DNA of 21,313 nucleotides, taken from positions 1 through 21,313 of the forward strand of contig JBBIQK010000052.1 in NCBI GenBank assembly GCA_037442365.1, read 5' to 3'. The number at the start of each line of letters is the position of its first letter. Position 1 is the stretch's first letter. Below the pieces are notes generated by a model, which was not told where the DNA came from, ran no database searches, and saw nothing but the letters and a program-made list of their open reading frames with translations. Shown here in pieces: positions 14,995 to 21,313 of this stretch. Position numbers and translations under genes: made by a program. This DNA is from GBS-DC sp037442365 (GTDB lineage: Bacteria; Armatimonadota; Fimbriimonadia; Fimbriimonadales; GBS-DC).

Positions 14995-15024
14995 CGGGGG
15001 GTCTACGCGACCCCCTGCTGTTTT
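14995..15024 (+). terminator. Rho-independent terminator (or attenuator) after flagellin
   Basis: Stem 14997-15003 with 15009-15015 (perfect 7 bp, G/C-rich, extendable to 14995/15017) closed by a 5-nt loop, then a T-run at 15020-15023. It sits 38 nt after the flagellin stop and 30 nt before the next ATG. Confidence 0.6.
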
Positions 15025-15044
15025 CTAACGAAGGAGGTTAGCGA

Positions 15045-16235
15045 ATGACTTACAAATATGCGATTCTGGGAGCTGGCATGCAGGGTCCCGCCGTCGCCTA
15101 CGACCTGGCGCGGTTCGGGGACGCCGAAACAATTTATTTAGCAGATATCGACGAAACACGAGCGACCCAAAAAGCGGAGTGGGTGAACCAGCTGCTTCAG
15201 CGCGCGGTGGTCTTCCCTAAGCGCGTGGACGCGACCGACGACGCGCAGGTACGCGCCTACTTCGAACAGGCAGATGTGGTCATCAGCGCGGTCCCGTGGC
15301 AGATGAACATGCGCCTGATTCAGCGCGCGCTGGAAGTGCAGCGCAGTTTCATCGATATGGGCAACGACCCCGAATGGTTCTGGCACGAGTTCCGTAAGCG
15401 CGATGAGGAAGCCAAGAAGGCGCATATCGCGCTCGTGCCCGACTGCGGACTGGCGCCCGGCATGGTGAACCATCTGGGGCTGTATTGCATGGAGCAGATG
15501 GACGAGTGCCACGAGATTCGCCTGCGCTGCGGCGGGCTGCCCCAGCGCCCCATCCCGCCGATTGGCTACAAGCTGGTGTTCAACATGATTGGCGTCATCT
15601 CCGAATACATGGGCGAGGCGCTCACCCTGCACGAGGGACGACCCCACTATGTACCCACCATGGACGATGTGGAGACGCTGACCATCGAGCCACTGGGCAT
15701 GCTGGAAGCCGCGCCGACCTCCGGAGGCGCCTCCACCGCGCCCTACACGCTGCAGGGCAAAGTGCGCGAGTACGACTACAAGACGCTGCGCTACCCCGGA
15801 CACTGGGCGGCGATGCGCGCCCTGCGCGATCTGGGCTTTTTCGACGAAAAACCGATGGAGCTGCACGGAATCCACATCACCCCGCGCGAACTCGCCGCGA
15901 AAATCATCCCGCCGCACATCGACTTCCCCGAAGAGAAAGACCTCGTGGTGGTTTATGTGTACGGTTCAGGCGTGAAAAACGGCGCGCCCTACAGCATCCA
16001 GTTGCAGTTCGTGGAGTACCACGACGACGCGACGGGCTTTACGGCGATGGAGCGCTGCACGGGCTTCGCGGCGTCGATTATCGCGATTGGCGCGGCGAAG
16101 GGCGTCGTGCCGCGCGGGATTGTGCCCTACGAGCAATCCATGAGCGGGCGCCAGTTCGTCGCCGAGTGGCTGCGGCGCGGCTTCACCCTGCGCGAGACCA
16201 TCAGCCACCAGCTGGGCGACGCGCAGGTCCCGTGA
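15045..16235 (+). CDS. Saccharopine dehydrogenase-like oxidoreductase
   Basis: A 396-residue NAD(P)-binding protein. The start YKYAILGAGMQGPAVAYDLA contains GAGMQG (9-14) of a Rossmann fold; the acidic end of strand 2 is LADIDE. DVVISAVPWQMN and SFIDMGND follow as in saccharopine dehydrogenase, and ALVPDCGLAPGMVNHLG is the hallmark block that links to the catalytic domain. The C-terminal domain has GGLPQRP, YTLQGKVREYDYKTLRYPGH and GFAASIIAIGAAKGVVPRGI, matching lysine 6-dehydrogenase or saccharopine dehydrogenase-type enzymes. Proteins of this subfamily include L-lysine dehydrogenases and reductases of unclear substrate. AAGGAGG (15031-15037) stands 7 nt before the ATG. It is not in a visible lysine operon. 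Confidence 0.85.
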   Translation: MTYKYAILGAGMQGPAVAYDLARFGDAETIYLADIDETRATQKAEWVNQLLQRAVVFPKRVDATDDAQVRAYFEQADVVISAVPWQMNMRLIQRALEVQRSFIDMGNDPEWFWHEFRKRDEEAKKAHIALVPDCGLAPGMVNHLGLYCMEQMDECHEIRLRCGGLPQRPIPPIGYKLVFNMIGVISEYMGEALTLHEGRPHYVPTMDDVETLTIEPLGMLEAAPTSGGASTAPYTLQGKVREYDYKTLRYPGHWAAMRALRDLGFFDEKPMELHGIHITPRELAAKIIPPHIDFPEEKDLVVVYVYGSGVKNGAPYSIQLQFVEYHDDATGFTAMERCTGFAASIIAIGAAKGVVPRGIVPYEQSMSGRQFVAEWLRRGFTLRETISHQLGDAQVP

Positions 16236-16534
16236 GCGCGCCCGTCTGCGCGACGACACTGGACAAAAAAGCTACCCCTTTACCAAGCGGGGCATCGTTC
16301 GTAAAGCGGCAATTTATGGAGTGCGGAGGCGGAGCTTCGCGCATGCAGAAGCCCCCCGCTTCAGCGCTCCATAGCTGCAGGGCGCGGGCGACAGCACGCC
16401 TCTACAGGTGTGCATGAGGTAAAATCGCGGATTGGTACAAACCAGCAACACAGGAACAGCGCCGCCTGCCAAATCGCTCCCAAATTCTCAAAAATCTGGT
16501 AATTTTACTAGCCTCAGAAGGCTCCTTGCTGGTG
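16236..16534. other. Intergenic repeat-bearing region, no gene seen
   Basis: A gap of about 460 bp to the PEP-CTERM gene. It holds, from the left, a poly-A tract with CTACCCCTTT (16266-16282) that resembles the ends of the MITE-like element at 17603-17837, the REP-like hairpin (16315-16373), a stray TAAAAT (16420-16425) and an 8-bp inverted repeat (16441-16448 with 16526-16533) whose right arm touches the -10 box at 16535. None of the short frames looks like a gene. Confidence 0.45.
16315..16373 (+). repeat. REP-like palindromic repeat, copy 2
   Basis: Long imperfect inverted repeat: left arm 16315-16338, right arm 16348-16373, loop of 9 nt. The outer 7 bp (TATGGAG/CTCCATA) are perfect. Its first 28 bases repeat copy 1 (127-155, opposite strand) with one substitution and one gap; only this copy has both arms. 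Confidence 0.65.
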
Positions 16535-16540
16535 TATAAT
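16535..16540 (+). promoter_or_regulatory. -10 box of the PEP-CTERM gene
   Basis: Perfect TATAAT, about 154 nt before ATG 16695, which implies a leader of about 145 nt. The -35 is not clear. Confidence 0.5.
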
Positions 16541-16546
16541 AGATGC

Positions 16547-16685
16547 GAGGGCAAAAGTTCCCTGCGAATCCGACATGTTCGCCCTTCCGAATGTCCGGTT
16601 TTCGGCGAATGGAGAGTCTAATTAAATGAAGGGGCAGAAAGGGAATGCATAACTGGACGCCCTCGCCAATCTCATCTCAGGAGGT
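16547..16685 (+). promoter_or_regulatory. Long, possibly structured leader of the PEP-CTERM gene
   Basis: Candidate pairing: TTCG 16578-16581 with CGAA 16606-16609, CCGAA 16587-16591 with TTCGG 16601-16605, and the loop TGTC (16592-16595) with GACA (16572-16575), a possible pseudoknot. It does not match a riboswitch class that I can recall. AGGAGGT (16679-16685) is the ribosome binding site. Confidence 0.3.
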
Positions 16686-16694
16686 CTTAGACTG

Positions 16695-17339
16695 ATGAAA
16701 CGAGCAACTTTGTGGTTGAGCAGTATCGCCATCGCTGCGCTGATGGCAGGCGCGAATGCGCAGACCTACACCTACACGGCAACCGGTCCGTTCAGTATTC
16801 CGGGTGGTACAGGCACCTCTGGACCCGCGTCGGTGTATCCCATTACTTTCAATGTCACGGGTAGCGGAAACGCCGTATGGGTCGCTATTACGCTGGGCGG
16901 TTTGACTCACACCTGGTTCGACGACATCGACGCGCTGCTTGTAAGCCCGTCGGGTACCGCGGTGCTGTTCCTCTCGGACGCGGGCGGCTCCTTTGACCCG
17001 AACGGCGATTACACTTTCCGAGATGACATATCTCTCTCCACGATAGCGGACTTTCCTACGTCCGCGCCACCAGCCGGCACCTACAACACTTCTTCCTATG
17101 GAGGCGGCGACACATTCCCCGCGCCTGCGCCGGCAGGTCCGTATGGGGGTAGCCTCACGCTGTTCGCCGGCGGGGCTATATCGGGTACCTGGTCGCTCTA
17201 CATTTTTGACGATGTGACCGGCGATATTGGTCGCATGCAGTTCGCGACGCTGACCGTAGCCGTCCCCGAGCCAGCGAGCATGGTCGCGCTGGGTGCGGGT
17301 CTGGCGGGTCTGCTGGGGCTGCGCCGCCGCAAGAAGTGA
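16695..17339 (+). CDS. Secreted PEP-CTERM protein with P-domain-like fold
   Basis: 214 residues. Residues 1-22 are a signal peptide (KRATLWLSS, hydrophobic core, AGANA). The body resembles the beta-rich proprotein-convertase P domain: FDDIDALLVSPSGTAVLFL, a DLSPSGT-type loop, and SGTWSLYIFDDVTGDIGR. The C-terminus is a clear PEP-CTERM sorting signal: VPEPASMVALGAGLAGLLGL followed by RRRKK. Such signals are recognised by an exosortase (XrtA type) at the membrane, cut, and the protein is exported to the surface or to exopolysaccharide. No exosortase gene is in the window. AGGAGGT lies 9 nt before the start. A strong terminator follows 24 nt after the stop. Confidence 0.9.
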   Translation: MKRATLWLSSIAIAALMAGANAQTYTYTATGPFSIPGGTGTSGPASVYPITFNVTGSGNAVWVAITLGGLTHTWFDDIDALLVSPSGTAVLFLSDAGGSFDPNGDYTFRDDISLSTIADFPTSAPPAGTYNTSSYGGGDTFPAPAPAGPYGGSLTLFAGGAISGTWSLYIFDDVTGDIGRMQFATLTVAVPEPASMVALGAGLAGLLGLRRRKK

Positions 17340-17363
17340 GGCAGTTTTGCCCTCACCCCCTTG

Positions 17364-17404
17364 CCCCCTCTCCCAATGGGTTGGGAGAGGGGGTTTCTAT
17401 TCTT
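17364..17404 (+). terminator. Rho-independent terminator of the PEP-CTERM gene
   Basis: Perfect 13-bp stem (17364-17376 with 17381-17393) with a TGGG loop, followed by a T-rich tail (TTTCTATTCTT). Confidence 0.9.
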
Positions 17405-17470
17405 ATACCAATCTGCCAGTCAGACTTCGTAAATACATGCGGCGTCGCGAAGATGACCCGAACCCCCTCC
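17402..17470 (+). repeat. 69-bp direct repeat, copy A
   Basis: About 59 of 69 positions agree with copy B at 17542-17609. It starts right in the terminator tail. No protein frame is shared by the two copies, so it is a non-coding repeat. Confidence 0.75.
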
Positions 17471-17474
17471 TGCA

Positions 17475-17532
17475 GGTTCCCCCTGCGCGCAGGGGAAACC
17501 GAGTCCTTGTTCCCCTCGCTTGCGGGGGGAAC
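17475..17532 (+). repeat. Two stem-loops between the direct repeats
   Basis: Stem 1 pairs 17475-17486 with 17489-17500 (11 of 12), and stem 2 pairs 17509-17515 with 17526-17532, extended by CGC/GCG inside. Confidence 0.55.
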
Positions 17533-17541
17533 CTTACGGAG

Positions 17542-17609
17542 CTTATACCAATCCGCCGATCAGACTTCGTAAATACGGGCTGCATCGCGGCGATGACCCG
17601 AACCCCTCC
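17542..17609 (+). repeat. 69-bp direct repeat, copy B
   Basis: Second copy of 17402-17470, one base shorter in the C-run near its end. It runs into the left end of the MITE-like element. Confidence 0.75.
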
Positions 17610-17655
17610 GTAAGGTCTTAAAGGGGTGGGTTTTTCGCGTCCTGCTTGCAGAGAA

Positions 17656-17749
17656 GACGGCTGAAGCCGTTCCTATCACACAAAGCCGACCTGCGTCGGC
17701 TATAGCCAGCGTAGGCTGGCTTCGTGTAGTAGGAACGGCTTTAGCCGTC
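17656..17749. repeat. Cloverleaf-type palindrome inside the MITE-like element
   Basis: Outer arms of 32 bp (28 of 32 paired) and two adjacent inner hairpins with 4-nt loops (CTGC and GTAG), giving a cruciform or cloverleaf shape. Each arm also carries its own small palindrome (ACGGCT..AGCCGT). Confidence 0.7.
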
Positions 17750-17803
17750 GGGCTAAGGCGCGCCGCGGTACGCGCCGACACACACGCACACGGCGCGCGC
17801 CTC

Positions 17804-17837
17804 AAAAAAACCTACCCCTTTGAGCCTTACGGAGGGG
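17804..17837 (-). terminator. Probable terminator of the SbcC operon
   Basis: On the minus strand, TACCCC pairs with GGGGTA (loop about 17 nt, itself partly paired) and is followed by seven T (17810 to 17804). It lies about 53 nt after the sbcC stop and doubles as the right end of the MITE-like element. Confidence 0.5.
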
Positions 17838-17890
17838 GGTAATTAACGAACTCTGACGGCGCAGTTGGTATCGTAATCCCTTCCCGCGGT

Positions 17891-20695
17891 TCATTCCTCC
17901 AGCGCCGCATCCAGCGTTGCGAGGTCGGGCAGGGCGTCTTCCAGAATCTCGCTGGCGCGGGTGAGCGGATTGCGCCGCACGCGCAGACAGCGGTCCGCCG
18001 CCTCGTTAATCTCCTCGAAGTGCGAGATGACCAGAATCTGGTCGAACCATGTGCGCAGGTTGTTCAGCAGTTCCATCACGCTGTGGCGTCGCTCGGCGTC
18101 CAGCGAGGCGAACACCTCGTCCAGAATCAGGAGCGACATCGGCTGTCCCGCGCGTTCGGTAATCAGGCGCGCGAGCGCGAGGCGCAGGCTCAGGTTCACG
18201 ATGTCCTCCTCGCCGCCGGAGATGACCGCCTTGCGCAGCCCCTCATCGAGCAGGGTGAATCGGTACTCCTCGTCGATCTCCAGCTCGGTGTAGCGTCCGT
18301 TGGTGAGCGCGCTGAGGAACTCGGTCGCGAGGGCGGCGAGCGTGGGGCGCAGGCGGGTGTTCAGATCGATGCGGAACTCCTGCATCGCCTTGCGCAGGAG
18401 GCTGTGCATGCGCAGCTGGTGTTCCTGTTCGCGCAGGGCGCGCTGGAGTTCACGCAGTCGCTCCAGCTGGGCGCGGAGCTGCTCGCGCAGGGCGGTCTGG
18501 CTGGCGTGTTCGGCGCGCAGGGCGGCGAGGGCGCGTTCGTGGGCGTTCACCTGCGCCTCCGCCTGCTGGTAGGCGTCCGCCGCCCCCTGATACGCCTGCT
18601 CCGAGTAGCCCAGCTGTTCGAGCTGCGCATCCAGCTGCGTCAGGCGTTCGGCGATGGTCTGCTGGGCGGCTTTCGCCTCCTCGATCTGGGCGCGCAGGGC
18701 GTCCCGCTGGCGGATGATGGGCGCCAGTTGCAGGCTCTCTTCGTAAAGCGGGCGCAACTGCTCCGCCTCCCCCCGCAGGGCGGTGTGCAGGTCGGGGTCG
18801 TAGCCTTCGGGCAGGTTGGCGAGTTCGGTCTCGATGCGTTGCTGTTCGTGTTCGATTTGCTGCAGTTCGCGTTCAACGGCGGGCAGGCGGCGCAGTTCGA
18901 CCTCGAGCGCGTGCGCCTGGCGCAGGGCGTCCTGCAGGGAGTCCAGTTCGGCTTGCACGCGCGCCTCCTCCTGCGGGTCGTAGGGGGGGATTTTCGCCAG
19001 GTCGCGTTCGAGGGCGCGCTGCTGGCGTTGCAGGGCGTCCGCCTGACGCAGTTCGTTCTCCAGCTGGCGCAGCTGGGCGCTCCGATGGGCGAGTTCCTGC
19101 TGGGCGGTCTCGCGCGCCTGCTGCTGCTGGGCGAGCTGTTCACGCAGGGCGTGCGCCTCGCGTGGCTCCGACTCAAGCGCACGGAGTTGCTTTTGCAATT
19201 CGCGCAGCTGGCGTTCGGTCGCCTGTGCCTCCTGCTGCGCCTCAGAGAGCACGCGCTGGTAGGCGTCGCCGAGTGGTTGCCCGCAGGTGGGGCACACACT
19301 CGACTCGCCGAGCGATTCGAGCTGCTGGATGCGCGCGCGCTGTTGCTGCAGGGTCGCCTGCAGGGCGCGCCGATTCGCCGCCGCCTCGGCGCGTTGCTGG
19401 CTCCATTCCTGAAGCGTGCGCTGCAGTTCGGCTTCGGTCTCGGCGCAGACGCGCTGGCGTTCGCGCAGGTCCGCTTCGGCGTTCTGGAGCGCGTGTGCGA
19501 GCGCGTCGCGTTCGGTCGCCTTCGCCTGCAGGCTCTCCAGCTGCTCGTGGAGCGACTGCAGCTGCGCTTCGATTCGGGCGCGTTGGGATGCTTGACGCGC
19601 CACTTCGCGCAGTTGGTTCAGCGCTTGCTGGAGCGCGTCGGCGCGTTCGCGCTGGGGCGTGAGCGCGCGTAAGTGCGCCTGTTTCTCGTGCAGTTCCGCC
19701 TGTTCCGCCCGCAGTTGTTCGCGCCGCTGCTGCAGGGCTTGCTGACGCGCATGGAGCTGGGCGCGCTGCTCGGCGTACTGCGCGAGTTGCTCCATCGCCG
19801 CCAGTTGCTGGGCGAGCTGGCGGTAGCGGTCGGCGTCGGGCTTGATGACCTTGTAGCGTTCGCAGGCGGCTTTGAGTTGTTCCCACTGGGCGCGCAATTC
19901 CTCGATGCGCCGTTCGGCGTGCTGGCGGTCATTGTGCAGCAGGCTCTGTTGCTGGCGCAGGCGCTGGTGTTGCTCGCGCAGGGCGGTTTGCGCCTCGTAG
20001 TGGGCGCGTGCGGCGTCGCGCGCGACGGTCGCCTGCTCCAGCGCGGCTTGCTCGGCGTGCAGGGCGGTCTCGGTCTGCTGAAGCGCGCTCTCGACGGACT
20101 GCAACTGCTCCTGCAGGGCGCGCGGGTCGCCCAAGCCCTGTCGCAGCCCTTCGACCGACGCTTTCAGTTCACGCTCCGCCCTGCCAATGGCTTCCACCGC
20201 CTCGCCGACGCGCTCGTAGCCGAGCATGCGGCTGATTTCCTCGCGCCGTTTCTGGGGCGTGTAGCCGAGAAACTCCAGCTCTTTCTGCCGCGCGCAGAAG
20301 CTGGTCTGGAACTGCAGGTGGTTCATGCCGAGCAGTTGCTCCACCTGTCGGTTGACGGCGCTGGTACCGCGCGCGAGGGGCAGCCAGCCGCCGTCCGTGT
20401 TCCGTTGCGCGAGTTCGGCGTCGGTGGGGGTGCGGCGCACGCGATAGCTGCGGTTGCCGAGTTCGAACTCCAGCTGCACGCGCACCTTCGCGCCGCCCTG
20501 CGACCAGAGGAATCGGAGCGTCTCGGCGCCCTCGCGTGCGGCGCGCGCGCCATACAGCGCCCACAGAATCGCCTCCAGCAGGGTGGTCTTGCCTGCGCCG
20601 TTCGCGCCGACAATCGCCGTGATACCCGACTCAAACGCAATCTGCGCGTGGGCGTACTGGCGAAAGTTTTCCAGCTCCAGCGCAAGCAGGCGCAT
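17891..20695 (-). CDS. sbcC: SbcC/Rad50-type ATPase
   Basis: 934 residues, the ATPase of the nuclease complex that acts on DNA ends and hairpins. The N-terminal head has LELENFRQYAHAQIAF and IVGANGAGKTTLLEAI (Walker A, 30-38), followed by QTSFCARQKELEFL. Residues ~170-780 are a long Glu/Gln/Arg/Ala coiled coil broken near 467 by SSVCPTCGQPLGD, the CxxC zinc hook. The C-terminal head has ISGGEEDIVNLSLRLALARL (signature, ~820) and SLLILDEVFASLDAERR (Walker B and D-loop, ~850). It is a little shorter than E. coli SbcC. The usual partner nuclease gene sbcD is not adjacent on either side; the preceding gene, 2 nt away, encodes a secreted protein. SbcD must be elsewhere, or the complex differs. Confidence 0.94.
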   Translation of the reverse strand: MRLLALELENFRQYAHAQIAFESGITAIVGANGAGKTTLLEAILWALYGARAAREGAETLRFLWSQGGAKVRVQLEFELGNRSYRVRRTPTDAELAQRNTDGGWLPLARGTSAVNRQVEQLLGMNHLQFQTSFCARQKELEFLGYTPQKRREEISRMLGYERVGEAVEAIGRAERELKASVEGLRQGLGDPRALQEQLQSVESALQQTETALHAEQAALEQATVARDAARAHYEAQTALREQHQRLRQQQSLLHNDRQHAERRIEELRAQWEQLKAACERYKVIKPDADRYRQLAQQLAAMEQLAQYAEQRAQLHARQQALQQRREQLRAEQAELHEKQAHLRALTPQRERADALQQALNQLREVARQASQRARIEAQLQSLHEQLESLQAKATERDALAHALQNAEADLRERQRVCAETEAELQRTLQEWSQQRAEAAANRRALQATLQQQRARIQQLESLGESSVCPTCGQPLGDAYQRVLSEAQQEAQATERQLRELQKQLRALESEPREAHALREQLAQQQQARETAQQELAHRSAQLRQLENELRQADALQRQQRALERDLAKIPPYDPQEEARVQAELDSLQDALRQAHALEVELRRLPAVERELQQIEHEQQRIETELANLPEGYDPDLHTALRGEAEQLRPLYEESLQLAPIIRQRDALRAQIEEAKAAQQTIAERLTQLDAQLEQLGYSEQAYQGAADAYQQAEAQVNAHERALAALRAEHASQTALREQLRAQLERLRELQRALREQEHQLRMHSLLRKAMQEFRIDLNTRLRPTLAALATEFLSALTNGRYTELEIDEEYRFTLLDEGLRKAVISGGEEDIVNLSLRLALARLITERAGQPMSLLILDEVFASLDAERRHSVMELLNNLRTWFDQILVISHFEEINEAADRCLRVRRNPLTRASEILEDALPDLATLDAALEE

Positions 20696-20697
20696 GC

Positions 20698-21267
20698 TCA
20701 GCGGTTCTCTTTGGGCGTTCGGGGCTGGATGTCGTCCTCCGTTTGCCAGCGCGGCTCAGGCACGAGCAGCGTGAAGGCGGAGACGGGGGTCAGTTCGCGC
20801 CGGGCGCCGTCCACAAATGCGGTTCCCGCGCCCTGCATGGTGAACGCGGCGACGCCCTTGAAATCGATGCGCACCTCCCGCAGCACAGCGCGTACCGAAT
20901 CGTATTTGCCCTCGATGCGTACCGTACCCTGTCCCATGTAGACTTTGAGCCGCTCGCTCAGCGGGGGCTTGATACGCACGCCGCGCGGCAGCTCCTTCAC
21001 TTCCTGAAAGCCGTTAATCTGCACCTTGCCGCGCACGGTGTTGAGAATCAGGTAGCCGCGCCCGCGAACGACCAGCGTACCCTCGCCCCGCGAGAAGAAG
21101 TTAATCTGCCTGCCTTCAGCAGTGAACACGCCCGGCTTGGGCGGTTCGGGCTTCTGCTGCGCCTGTTGCTGCGGTTGCTTCTGTTCTTGTTGGGGCGCGC
21201 TGGACTGCTGTGCAATCCCGCCCATCAGCACGGCAAACGCCGTTATCAGTGCGACCAGTTTTCTCAT
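20698..21267 (-). CDS. Secreted hypothetical protein
   Basis: 189 residues. Residues 1-20 (RKLVALITAFAVLMGGIA) form a signal peptide, followed by a Gln/Pro/Lys-rich linker (~21-45). The rest is predicted beta-rich, with INFFSRGEGTLVVRGRGYLI, a Gly-rich repeat of short strands, and VAAFTMQGAGTAFVDG. I do not recognise a family; the spacing of strands recalls an adhesin or LptA/OstA-type beta sheet, but without a diagnostic motif. GGGAG lies 9 nt before the ATG. The TGA is 2 nt before the sbcC start, so the two are cotranscribed and probably translationally coupled, although their roles look unrelated. Confidence 0.75.
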   Translation of the reverse strand: MRKLVALITAFAVLMGGIAQQSSAPQQEQKQPQQQAQQKPEPPKPGVFTAEGRQINFFSRGEGTLVVRGRGYLILNTVRGKVQINGFQEVKELPRGVRIKPPLSERLKVYMGQGTVRIEGKYDSVRAVLREVRIDFKGVAAFTMQGAGTAFVDGARRELTPVSAFTLLVPEPRWQTEDDIQPRTPKENR

Positions 21268-21289
21268 AGCGGATCACTCCCTGCGCGCT

Positions 21290-21295
21290 ATTATA
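21290..21295 (-). promoter_or_regulatory. -10 box of the secreted protein-sbcC operon
   Basis: Perfect TATAAT on the minus strand, 22 nt before ATG 21267, with a GGGAG ribosome binding site between. Its -35 would lie at or beyond the window edge. Confidence 0.6.
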
Positions 21296-21313
21296 CCCGT
21301 CAGGGGCGGACGC

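Larger units (their letters stand above)
17603..17837. mobile_element. MITE-like element of about 235 bp
   Basis: Imperfect terminal inverted repeats of about 33 bp: 17603-17635 and 17804-17837 (minus), sharing CCCCTCCGTAAGG at the outer edge, an AAAGGGGT core and an inner poly-T. Each end alone looks like an inward-facing terminator. The centre is palindromic: 17656-17687 pairs with 17718-17749 (28 of 32), enclosing two perfect 7-bp hairpins at 17684-17701 and 17704-17721. There is no protein inside. Flanking target duplications are not clear. Confidence 0.55.

Noticed and set aside
16420..16425. Promoter of an extra small gene (TAAAAT)
   Set aside because: No supporting -35 and no plausible gene follows before the PEP-CTERM promoter.
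16547..16620. c-di-GMP-I riboswitch in the PEP-CTERM leader
   Set aside because: AGGGCAAA is reminiscent, but the GGGACGCAAAGCC and tetraloop-receptor blocks of the class are absent.
17402..17609. CRISPR array
   Set aside because: Only two diverged 69-bp copies with a 71-bp hairpin spacer and no cas genes.
18020..19672. 550-residue plus-strand open frame in the sbcC region
   Set aside because: Antisense of the SbcC coiled coil; the repeated Leu/Gln/Ala composition mirrors the coil codons.
19673..20941. 422-residue plus-strand open frame
   Set aside because: Also antisense of sbcC, running across the operon junction; no motif or ribosome binding site.

Overview
This is a GC-rich bacterial window (by eye about 60% G+C) of ordinary compact chromosome. 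It holds 17 protein genes that I can support. The lineage cannot be proven from the sequence. A PEP-CTERM secreted protein, a flagellin, degenerate SLH-type modules, a perfect sigma-54 promoter and many short palindromic repeats suggest a free-living, flagellated, diderm-type bacterium. My weak guess is an Armatimonadota-like or other deep-branching, possibly thermophilic lineage.

Layout. 1-200: a G/T-rich, C-poor stretch and a REP-like hairpin. 201-2118: a VOC (glyoxalase-fold) protein on the minus strand, divergent from a MerR-type regulator and an MTAP/PNP-family phosphorylase. 2141-5563: a restriction-modification-like operon with a single-TRD HsdS-like protein, an HsdR_N-type nuclease domain fused to an N6-adenine methylase, and a second short N6-adenine methylase, but no HsdR translocase. 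5607-7709: a DinG/XPD-type iron-sulfur helicase whose promoter shares 16 identical bases with the promoter of the RM-like operon. 7768-8837: an IS200/IS605-type (HUH, Y1) transposase fold with lost catalytic residues, fused to a sigma-70 region-4-like helix-turn-helix and translationally coupled to a HIT-family protein. 8875-12080: an SLH-like secreted protein, a 7Fe-type ferredoxin, a GT-C-type membrane protein, and convergent QueG (epoxyqueuosine reductase). 12275-14958: a receiver-PilZ regulator behind a perfect sigma-54 promoter, then flagellin. 15045-17339: a saccharopine-dehydrogenase-like oxidoreductase and a PEP-CTERM protein with a long, structured-looking leader. 17340-17890: a gene-free repeat island (terminator, 69-bp direct repeats, hairpins, a MITE-like element of about 235 bp). 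17891-21267 (minus): SbcC/Rad50 preceded by a secreted protein in one operon.

Promoters are unusually legible. Several genes have a -10 hexamer exactly 7 nt before the start codon (581 minus, 8875 plus, 12080 minus), which implies leaderless mRNAs. Others have a -10 farther upstream plus a Shine-Dalgarno. This layout also decides several start codons. The two places most worth a second look are the dead transposase/sigma-4 fusion with its HIT partner, and the atypical RM-like operon, where one methylase carries NPPA instead of NPPF and the nuclease domain has ExE instead of ExK.
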